This document shows, one piece after another, positions 1 through 6,496 of a stretch of 13,221 bases of DNA. The notes below the pieces were generated by a model. The model was not told the origin of the DNA. It worked only from the letters and a program-made list of their open reading frames with translations, and ran no database searches. The first letter of the stretch is position 1; each line of letters opens with the position of its first letter. The stretch comes from Davidsoniella eucalypti. Lineage: Eukaryota > Ascomycota > Sordariomycetes > Microascales > Ceratocystidaceae. The stretch is from assembly GCA_004009845.1 (NCBI GenBank), contig RMBW01000317.1, positions 1 to 13,221 on the forward strand, written 5' to 3'. The translations under genes were made by a program, and so were the position numbers.

Positions 1-540
1 GAGGTTTGTGAATATACCAGGCTTCCGTACTCTTTGGATGGCAGCTTGGCTATCGACAAAGATCAGGATTCGTTTCCGTAGTGGCAGTTTTCGAACGTAG
101 CAAAGGGCTCTGTAGATCGCATAGCTTTCGCAGTCTGCAACCTCAGTGTAGGGACCCAAGGCATTTGCCTCTTGAAACCGCACCGTGTTATTATCCATAT
201 CGACAAAGCATAGGAGGATTTAACACCCTCCATAGACCCGTCAGTGTAACAGACAATAGGCTTCGCCCAACCATAGGTTTGCTAGGGTTGCCAGGTGGAT
301 TTCCTTTGCTTCTTCTTTTTTGACCATTGGAATGTGTGTAGTGATTGGGGGTACGCTTGGCCCATGGTGCCTCCCATACAATTTTAGCTCGCTGAAGTGC
401 CTTGAAAGGTATCAGGTACTTGATGTCCACGGCAATTGCTTGCACTTGTGACTCTCGCTTCAATTTGTAGGGACCCAAGATACCAAGAGACTCAAAGTCA
501 GACTCCGAGTTCAGATGGTCCTTGGTGGTTGGGCGCAATG
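1..540 (-). pseudogene. LINE ORF2, C-terminal linker and RNase H, frameshifted and cut by window edge
   Basis: RNase H would remove the RNA template during element copying. The linker reads LNSESDFESLG in one frame from about 538. After a one-base loss near 280, a second frame gives CYTDGS (234-248) with the first catalytic Asp. After another loss in the AAA run at 205-207, a third frame gives CESYA (Glu at 127-129) and FVDSQAAIQR (Asp at 52-54). The order D, E, D is that of a type I RNase H. The last catalytic residue lies outside the window. Confidence is high for the domain; the exact break positions near 280 and 540 are estimates. Confidence 0.8.
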
Positions 541-2008
541 ACGTATGGGGTGGTGTTTAGGGAATTGTAGAAGTCTTGTTCCGTACTTGAGGTTATTCCA
601 TTCCAAGTTGATCTCAACTGGTTTAATGCCAGCCTCTATTTCACAAGCCCTTTTCGGAGCCTGCTTGTAGGTGCCAAGCATCATGGAAATCGCCAAACTT
701 TGTACTTTTTCAAGGTGTTTCTTGAGGGAAATGGGCTTCATTTTTGTCCACCAGAGGATCGAACCGTACTCCATGATAGGACGAATCACCGCTTGGTATA
801 ACTGTCTAGTTGCTTTCGCACTCAGACCGCTATACTTCCGCGAAATCCGTTGAATTCCCATTAGGGTTCTGGTTGCTTTAAGGGTTCTGTCTTGGACATG
901 CTCGCTGAAATTCAGCTGACAGTCTAGCCAGATTCCTAGCCACTTGATCTTCTCTGATGGTTGTATTGTCGTCCCTAGGACGTCTATGTGTTCATTGCTT
1001 ACTGCTTTACTCCTTGTTAAATGCAGAAGCTCAGTCTTGGAACTCTCAAACTCGACGGAACTATCGTCGGCTTGCCTGGTGAGATCTTCAACGATGGCCT
1101 CTAGAGCTCTGCAATTTCTTGCAAAGCTTTTGGAAGCTACCGTAATCAGAATATCATCAATGTATGAGAGCTGAATGCCATGAACTTGGATGGATGGGGG
1201 GATATTTATATGTATAAGTCTCGAATAAATCAAGAACAGAATGGGGGAAATTGGGCTGCCTTGCGGTATGCCTTGGTCAATAGTATAGAAGTTTGTTCGT
1301 TTGCCATCAAAGCATATCTGGACCTTCCTCTTTTGAAGGAAGGCTGCAATCCATTGGGTGCAGTTATTCGGAAGACCTAGATCTCTGCAGTGCCATAGTA
1401 GGGTATCCCTATTAACATGGTCGAACGCGCCTTTGATATCAAGTAGTGCAATACTCGATTTCAGGCCCTGTTCTTTCCATGACTTGACTTGGTCCATGAG
1501 AACCATTGCTGCATCGATCGTCGATCGTTGTTTCCGTCCGCCAAACTGCGTTGGGTGAAGCAGGTCGTCCTTTGTTGCAGCCAAGAAACCAAGTCTCTGT
1601 GCAAAAATTCGTTCCAATACTTTACCTAAGCAGTTCAGCAGCGTGATAATCCGATATGCCTTGATACGGGAATAGTCTGGCTTGTTGGGTTTTTTCAATA
1701 TCACTCCAATGCCCTGGCGCCACACCGTAGGACACTGTCCTTTAGTGAATAGCTCCGTGTAGACATAGTGGAAGACCTCGGGGATGGCCCTATAAGCATT
1801 TTGGATCATTTGGAAATTAATCCCATCTGGTCCAGCAGACTTCTTAGGGTTTGAGGTCATGATAGCTCTTTCAATCTCAATGGTAGAGATGTTAGGCCAA
1901 GGCCATTTCGAGTTCTCGTGATGTAGGATGGGTGGAGTGTCTTCGTCCTCAAGGGACTCACCTTTTTTGCCGCCCACAAGATTCAGTAGCATCTTAGCTT
2001 TGTCGTCG
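511..2008 (-). pseudogene. LINE ORF2, reverse transcriptase domain
   Basis: The LINE polymerase copies the element RNA at the nicked target. Motifs in order: KSAGPDGI (about 1840), QFGGRKQRST, motif A LDIKGAFDH (1443-1417), motif B QGIPQGSPISP (1269-1237), motif C YIDD (1164-1153) and KWLGIWLD, then a thumb with RQLYQAVIRPIMEYG. The three catalytic aspartates (one in A, two in YIDD) are intact. The open frame extends upstream to 2076, but those codons read through the poly(A) insert and are not original. The frame ends at 511 in a false stop after a one-base loss near 540, where the RNase H linker continues in the next frame. Confidence 0.9.
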
Positions 2009-2054
2009 CATAAGATTAATGAATTAAAAAAAAAAAAAAAAAGCTTTGTCGTCG
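1996..2054 (+). mobile_element. Tiny poly(A)-tailed retroposed fragment with 13-bp target-site duplications
   Basis: AGCTTTGTCGTCG occurs at 1996-2008 and again at 2042-2054. Between the copies lie 17 bases (CATAAGATTAATGAATT) followed by 16 A. A poly(A) end and long flanking direct repeats are the signature of target-primed reverse transcription. The insert is on the plus strand, opposite to the host LINE. Insert plus one repeat copy is 46 bp, which exactly accounts for the frame change between the endonuclease and RT parts of ORF2. The same four residues (DDKA) are encoded by both repeat copies. The 17 bases look like the extreme 3' end of a transcript; the source is unknown. Confidence 0.85.
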
Positions 2055-3228
2055 AACGACTCCGCCTTGACACCATTTTCCTCGAGTGGTTGTATATACG
2101 AGTCGGTTATGGGTTTCGTGTATCTCATAGCAGTGAAGACTTCGTCGCCGGTTGCTTGTTCTAAGAAAGAATTGAAATAGTTAGCTTTGGTTTTGATAAT
2201 GGCATGGAAATACCTGTTTCGTTTTTCTTTGTACTCCGTCAGACAGATCTTATCCTTCTTCCAATGTCGTTCGGCCCTCAGGAAGGACTTCCTCAATAGC
2301 TTGAGTTCGTCGTTCCACCAAGGCTTACTCCGGGGGCAGATGCGGGCCTTCGGCATCACCTCTGCGCAGGTATCCTGGATGGCGGCGGTCAAAATGGCCG
2401 CCAGATCCGGTCGAGTATCTCTTTTTTTGAGATTTTCTAATACTAATGCCTCCTTTTTTTGGAGGCTCTCTCTGAACTGTTTCCAGTCCGTTTTTTTCAA
2501 GTTATATATTATTTTTTCCTTCTCTTTTTCGTTTTTTCGGGCGTCGTGGAACTGCAATTTAATGCACTGGTGATCCGAACCATGGAGACCTTCACACGTC
2601 CAACTAGTTTTCGTTTGCTTCATCTGCCCAGTGAGGAAGGCGAGATCGATGATTGATGTTTTCTGCGACCTGGTGGTGAAGAAAGTGCCCCTGTTGACCA
2701 GAGCATTCTCGGGATCCACTACCAAGTCAGCATTGTTCCTCTGCAACCAACCAACGACTTCATCTGCATGCTGCGATTGCTCACAGTTCACAGACCACCA
2801 TGGATGATGGGTGTTGAAGTCCCCGACGATGATGCCACTCCCAACCTGCCATTGCTGGACAAGCGGGTGCGGTAAAAGGGCTGGGTCGGATGGTTGTAGA
2901 GGTTGACCAATAATGGTTGCGCGTCGATATGAAGTCTTATGCATTGAATGTCGCTGCTTGCGATGTCGAGAGGCTTTTCTATTGTGAAGTCAATGTCCTT
3001 TTGGATATAGGTCACGACCCTTGGTCTTGTTAGCAAAGTTAGAGCTGGTTTGACGGTGTGAAAGTTTTGGTGGTCCTGGAAAATCCATTTGCCTTCTTTT
3101 TGCCATACCCAGGGTTCCTGAATGCACAATATCTCAACTCCCTGCCTTATTGCTAAGTCAAAGAGATGATCTAAAATGCCTTTACGCTTTCCCTGATTGT
3201 GCTGAAATACCGTAAGTTTCCTAAACAT
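2055..3228 (-). pseudogene. LINE ORF2, N-terminal AP-type endonuclease and linker
   Basis: This part nicks the target DNA to prime reverse transcription. The start chosen is ATG 3228 (MFRKLTVF), the first ATG after an in-frame stop at 3241-3243; it overlaps the ORF1 stop. Endonuclease-exonuclease-phosphatase motifs appear in order: QHN (N11), IQEPW (E38), GDFN near 2813-2824, IIDLAF, and GSDH near 2567-2581. A lysine-rich linker (KNEKEKEK) and PWWNDEL follow, typical of the span between EN and RT in LINEs. A one-base loss in the GGG run at 2878-2880 (plus strand) splits the domain between E38 and GDFN. The frame is next disrupted by the small poly(A) insert at 1996-2054. Confidence 0.85.
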
Positions 3229-4086
3229 ATTCAACGATGGTTACATGCTTTGCGGCGAAGTGGACTGGCTGAGTCAGGCAGTGCTTCGCTTCTTGTTGGG
3301 TTCGTACAGTGAATACGACGGATACGCACTGTTGGTCCTTCTTTGGTTTGCCCAAGACTCGGGTCAACTCCAGCGGCTTGATGCCATTGCTGTAGGCAAA
3401 CTCCTTCGCGAAGTTCGCGACTTCGGACTTGGGGACGCCGTGCATGACCAGCCGTTGCCAGTCTTCCGGTTCCACGCAGTCCTTCCAGCCGAGGGGGCGC
3501 AGTTTTGCGAGCCAGGTGGTCTTGGTCGAGAGCAGGTGGCGCTTGGCCGTCTCGCTGCAGCACTTGATCATCACATTGTTCTTACGTGAGGTCCAAACCT
3601 CAATGGCTTTCATCTTTCCATCATAGTTAACCAAGTCACGTATGTGCTTGGGGGAAGGAATCTTGCCACCACCGATAAGCATCAGCGTGGTGCTCTGTGT
3701 AGTCTTAACAGAGGGGCTTGGACGTTTGCGCGGGTCACCTTCTGCCAGCCTTCATCGGAGGCATCTGGGGCCGCGGCTTGCGGTTTTGTAGGGGGCGTCG
3801 CTTCGGTAGCTTGCGCCGGTTTAGTTGTTGAGGTGGTTGTAGTCTTGGGAGGCGCAGTGGTAGCGGTCTCCGCAGGTGAGGAGGTCGTGGCGTCAGTGAC
3901 AGCCTTTGCCGGCTCAGTGACGGAAGAGGCAGGAGCCTTCTTCTTCTTCTTGTTCTTCTTTTTGTTGTTATTATCGATGTCTGCCTTCTTCGGCAGCGCT
4001 GGTGTTATTTGTGTGGTTTGGGTGGCCTTGACCACAGCAGAGAACAGTGCCTTGGATGAGGCAACCACGCCTGCGGGCGCAGCTTC
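3221..4086 (-). pseudogene. LINE ORF1 (gag-like RNA-binding protein), 5' truncated and frameshifted
   Basis: This is the C-terminal part of the LINE's first protein, which would coat the element RNA. The frame is open across 4068 up to the junction at 4086, so the true start is lost; the GTG at 4068 is not a eukaryotic start. The first part (4086 to about 3715) is low complexity: a lysine-rich stretch (KKKNKKKKK) and then Ala/Thr/Pro-rich sequence. One missing C in the CCCC run at 3713-3716 shifts the frame. The second part (to 3221) is a compact domain containing WQRLVMHGVP and VFTVRTQQEA, resembling the RNA-binding region of fungal LINE ORF1 proteins. The CCHC zinc knuckles usual at the C-terminus are absent: the protein ends EYV and a stop that overlaps the ORF2 ATG by 8 bases. 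Confidence 0.7.
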
Positions 4087-4258
4087 GAGACTAAGGCCTA
4101 GTAAGGTTAGCCAGGCATTCCTTGTCAGTACTAGAATCGGCTATAAGTAGGGACCTATTCCCGCCGATTATTAGTCTTAGTTTCTCTTCTCCTTCATCGG
4201 TCTCAATCGAACTATTCTTTACGACCAGTTTCATCGCAACTCCTCGTATATCGTCTCA
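4087..4258 (+). repeat. 5' LTR of element A (inferred end)
   Basis: The left edge is where similarity to element B starts (GAGACTAAGG). The right edge is inferred: GTCTCA at 4253-4258 ends in the usual CA, pairs with GAGAC at the left end, and lies 2 bases before the predicted primer-binding site. No 3' LTR is in view to confirm it. Compared with element B's LTR there are no substitutions, only four one-base length differences in short runs, all shorter here. The first five bases of B's LTR (TGTAA) are not found at the LINE junction. Confidence 0.65.
4142..4206 (+). promoter_or_regulatory. Element A promoter: TATA box, CT-rich block and predicted transcript start
   Basis: TATAAG at 4142-4147 is followed by a pyrimidine block (TTTCTCTTCTCCTTC) ending in CA; A4196 is the predicted first base. 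A CT-rich stretch ending at CA is a common fungal start-site layout. The TATA box lies between nested inverted repeats: AATCGGC 4135-4141 with GCCGATT 4163-4169, and GGGA with TCCC inside. The predicted first 11 bases (4196-4206) match the PBS complement. No transcript data support this. Confidence 0.55.
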
Positions 4259-4260
4259 TT

Positions 4261-4271
4261 TTGAGACCGAT
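4261..4271 (+). promoter_or_regulatory. Predicted self-priming primer-binding site, element A
   Basis: TTGAGACCGAT is the exact reverse complement of ATCGGTCTCAA at 4196-4206, the predicted 5' end of the transcript. In Tf1/sushi-type elements the first 11 bases of the RNA fold back onto a PBS just after the LTR and serve as primer. The length, position and absence of any TGG (tRNA-type PBS) in the leader fit this. The arms are conserved in element B. Confidence 0.6.
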
Positions 4272-4288
4272 AACTTCTTTATCTTGTC

Positions 4289-4592
4289 CAAGCATCCGCT
4301 TGCCCTTTTGTCCGAGCATCTGCTCGCTGTGTTATCTCTGTCCAAGCCGTCCGCTTGCTACCTATCTGTCCAAGCCGTCCGCTTGCTTTCTATCCTGTCC
4401 AAGCCGTCCGCTTGCCCTCTACTTTGTTCAAGCCGTCCGCTTGCTTTTCCTCCTCTGTCCAAACACTGTCTCTGTTTGCCTTTACGCCCTCTACCAAGCT
4501 CCCTCTCGCTTCTTACACTACACTCTTTCCTCTTGTCCTCCTTCCCTTCCTAACCCACCCCTGCCCTACCCGTCCAGACTCTAAACAGTCTG
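4289..4592 (+). other. Hairpin array in the leader RNA, element A
   Basis: Eight short inverted repeats sit in a pyrimidine-rich leader without AUG. CAAGC-loop-GCTTG occurs at 4289-4302, 4343-4357, 4371-4385, 4400-4414 and 4429-4443. CGAGC/GCTCG is at 4313-4326, CAAACA/TGTTTG at 4460-4478 and CAGACT/AGTCTG at 4575-4592. Most are preceded by TGTC. Loops are 4-7 bases, often containing TCC or TCT. Stems differ in sequence yet pair perfectly. The array lies between the predicted PBS and the Gag start, where packaging or translation signals of retroelements are found; the function is not known. Confidence 0.75.
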
Positions 4593-4662
4593 CCCCTTGT
4601 CCAAGCCTTCTTACCAGCTGCCCCTACCAGTCCGCTTGATTACCCCTGCGCCCTTAGTCACG

Positions 4663-5102
4663 ATGTCTGACTTCACCTTCCTGTTCTGGTCATCCTGGCC
4701 TCCCTGAACTGCGCCGCCCTCGTTGGCTACTACGAGGCCTTCCTAATTATCAAGGAGAAACTAGCCCTGGCCCGCGTACACCTCCTAGACCCCAGCCAGG
4801 AACCTCCTGAGGGTTACACGCTGTCGGCCGTAGGCCTACCCGAGGATCGACCCTGGAGTAGACCCGGCTGGTGCTACCTTGCACTCTTTAAACGTAAGGA
4901 ACGCGCGCGCCTCGCTGCCGTCCTAGGATTCTGCCCTGCCTCCCGTGACATCCTTAGTCACAGTCAGCATTTCCACAGCCACCTAGGACATCTATCTTTC
5001 ACCAGCGGTTTTGTCGGCCATGTTCACATCGGCCAAGCACGTACGCGTCAGGAACGCGTTGCTCGAACCTCGCTCCGCCCTTCCCTTCTCAAGTCACCAT
5101 TC
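4663..5102 (+). pseudogene. Gag N-terminal extension, element A (frameshifted)
   Basis: This begins at the first ATG after the leader (A at -3) and starts MSDFTFL. It is homologous to the open 147-codon extension of element B. One G is missing (CTGTTCTGG here, CTGGTTCTGG in B, near 4683), which throws the frame off within a dozen codons. Downstream of that break almost all differences from B are synonymous in B's frame, so the stretch was coding until recently. If the deletion is real, Gag of this copy would have to start at ATG 5103. Confidence 0.65.
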
Positions 5103-6458
5103 ATGGGCCTGCCTCGCACCCCCACGAGAGCACGCTCCAAGGCCAGGGAAACCACTGAACAATTGATCGCGACCGAGACAACTCATGCACGCACCCTGAG
5201 TCGAGTAACCACTTCTCGCAACCCCCTACCCGCAGACGATGAAGACGACGCCAGTGACATCCCATCTGATACCTCTGACCTGGCACGTCTGGCCGAAAGC
5301 ATGAGACCCCGCGATACCTACCCTGAATCTGACCGTGGTCGCCAACCCTCGCGTGAAGCCGACCGTCTGGACTCTCTGCAAACTGACATGGTAGAAATGA
5401 AGTCTATGATGAATCGACTCGGTCAAATGCTGTTCGCCAAAGAGCGTCATGATACTGCCGCTCCTCCGCTACCGCTCGCCCCTGCTCCTCAGCCACTACC
5501 CGTCTCGTCCAGCCAAAACCTACCCCGTCAGGTCCAGCCTCTACTTAGCGAATTCAGCGGCTTGCACTCTGACTACGAGATCTGGAGAAGACTGGCAACG
5601 AACAAGATGTTAATCGATGGAACAGCCCTAGGCGGTGACCTCTCTAAAGCAGTCTACCTGTACGGCCGCTTAGGCACGAACACGCAAGCCAAGTTGAACG
5701 TCTTTTTCGACTCTATCTGCCAACGATCCAGACCCTACGATCTGCTGCTGGAGAAACTCGACGATATGTTCCGGTCGCGCGAACGACTCACTAACGCCCG
5801 CATCGCTTTCTACAAGTCCGCTCAGGGAGATCGTGAAACCTTCAAGGCCTTCCACCTCCGATTCGAAACCCTAGCCATGGAAGCCGGCATTCACGACGAC
5901 ACCACGTTGATCGACATCCTACGTTCTGCCATGCGTGACGATTTGGTTGAACGCACCGGATGGGCTTGGGAGTCCAACTCATACCACGCCATCATTGACA
6001 GCCTCTTGAAGCACTTCGACCGCCCCACTGGTAAGCGCCGCATCGTTGAGTCCACCCCTAAGCCCGAGCACACCAAGTCGAGTAACTGGAGAGAGCGGCC
6101 TGACCAACAGACCCGTCGGGAGAACCGCCCTCAGCTTGCTGCCCGCTCAGACAGACCAAAACTGTCCGAGTCGGAACGACACCGGTTAATGCGCGAAAAC
6201 GCATGCTTTATCTGTGGACTCAAGGATCACATCGCACGCCGTTGCCCCCAGCGCTCTTCCCAGCCAGGCCCCTCCAACAATCAGCTGTCTATCAACGCCA
6301 TACGCACGGTAATGCGTGAGGAAATCGCGAAGTATGACGAACGGGCCATGGATCGTGTGCTACCTCCCCCTGACAACACCACCACCACGGTAGCCAAGGT
6401 TGACTCAAAGGCGGCGGATAACGGGTCGGAGTACGACCTCATAGAATTGGATTTTTAG
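5103..6458 (+). CDS. gag: Gag polyprotein (capsid and nucleocapsid), element A
   Basis: This structural protein forms the virus-like particle and packages the element RNA. The open frame has 451 residues from MGLPRTPT. The N-terminal third is charged and Pro/Ser-rich. A helical retrotransposon-gag region follows (about residues 150-310) with FRSRERLTNARIAFY and FKAFHLRFETLAM. One canonical CCHC zinc knuckle, CFICGLKDHIARRC (C-x2-C-x4-H-x4-C), is at residues 368-381. The first ATG of the transcript lies upstream at 4663 in a shifted frame, so 5103 is the longest intact start rather than certainly the natural one. The frame ends at TAG 6456-6458, within the proposed frameshift site. Confidence 0.9.
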   Translation: MGLPRTPTRARSKARETTEQLIATETTHARTLSRVTTSRNPLPADDEDDASDIPSDTSDLARLAESMRPRDTYPESDRGRQPSREADRLDSLQTDMVEMKSMMNRLGQMLFAKERHDTAAPPLPLAPAPQPLPVSSSQNLPRQVQPLLSEFSGLHSDYEIWRRLATNKMLIDGTALGGDLSKAVYLYGRLGTNTQAKLNVFFDSICQRSRPYDLLLEKLDDMFRSRERLTNARIAFYKSAQGDRETFKAFHLRFETLAMEAGIHDDTTLIDILRSAMRDDLVERTGWAWESNSYHAIIDSLLKHFDRPTGKRRIVESTPKPEHTKSSNWRERPDQQTRRENRPQLAARSDRPKLSESERHRLMRENACFICGLKDHIARRCPQRSSQPGPSNNQLSINAIRTVMREEIAKYDERAMDRVLPPPDNTTTTVAKVDSKAADNGSEYDLIELDF

Positions 6459-6484
6459 GTAGTCAGGACAAGTCGCGCCCTGAC
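6452..6484 (+). promoter_or_regulatory. Predicted -1 frameshift signal joining Gag and Pol, element A
   Basis: The Gag frame ends GAT TTT TAG. Slipping back one base on the five-T run puts the ribosome into the Pol frame, which is open from 6422. Three bases after the stop, GTCAGG (6462-6467) pairs with CCTGAC (6479-6484) around an 11-base loop. The T run, spacing and stem are identical in element B. This is not a classical X XXY YYZ heptamer, since the A site holds the stop codon; stop readthrough alone would stay in the wrong frame. Confidence 0.5.
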
Positions 6485-6496
6485 AAGGAGAATACG

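Larger units (their letters stand above)
1..4086 (-). mobile_element. Tad1-like LINE retrotransposon, both ends missing
   Basis: A non-LTR retrotransposon read right to left. The order is ORF1 (gag-like), then ORF2 with AP-type endonuclease, reverse transcriptase and RNase H. That order, with an RNase H after RT, fits the Tad1 group common in filamentous fungi; the clade is inferred from motifs only. The 5' end is cut at 4086, where element A begins, in the middle of an open ORF1 frame. The 3' end (rest of RNase H, 3' UTR, tail) is outside the left edge. Five one-base frame losses (about 207, 280, 540, 2879 and 3714) and one 46-bp insertion break the frames. No in-frame stop caused by substitution was seen. 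Confidence 0.9.

Noticed and set aside
2448..2466. GCCTCC-T7-GGAGGC hairpin in the LINE
   Set aside because: It lies inside endonuclease-linker coding sequence rich in Lys/Glu codons; a single short stem with no second copy to compare.
3245..3589. Plus-strand open frames over the LINE (also 671-853, 944-1174, 2187-2573, 3644-4150)
   Set aside because: They are antisense shadows of LINE ORF1 and ORF2, whose minus-strand frames carry the recognisable EN, RT and RNase H motifs.
4289..4443. CRISPR-like look of regular palindromic repeats with spacers
   Set aside because: Units are about 15 bases with C/T-rich linkers of about 13 bases, stems vary, and the context is a fungal retrotransposon leader. 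No cas genes.
4122..4639. Long open frames across the Ty3 leader with repeated SKPSAC-like peptides (also 7751-8098)
   Set aside because: All three frames stay open because the C/T-rich hairpin repeats rarely make stop codons. There is no ATG between the predicted transcript start and the Gag extension, and length differences between copies do not keep a frame.
4087..4662. A standard tRNA primer-binding site after the LTR
   Set aside because: No TGG occurs in this leader or in that of element B before the Gag ATG, so a tRNA 3'-end complement could not be supported.
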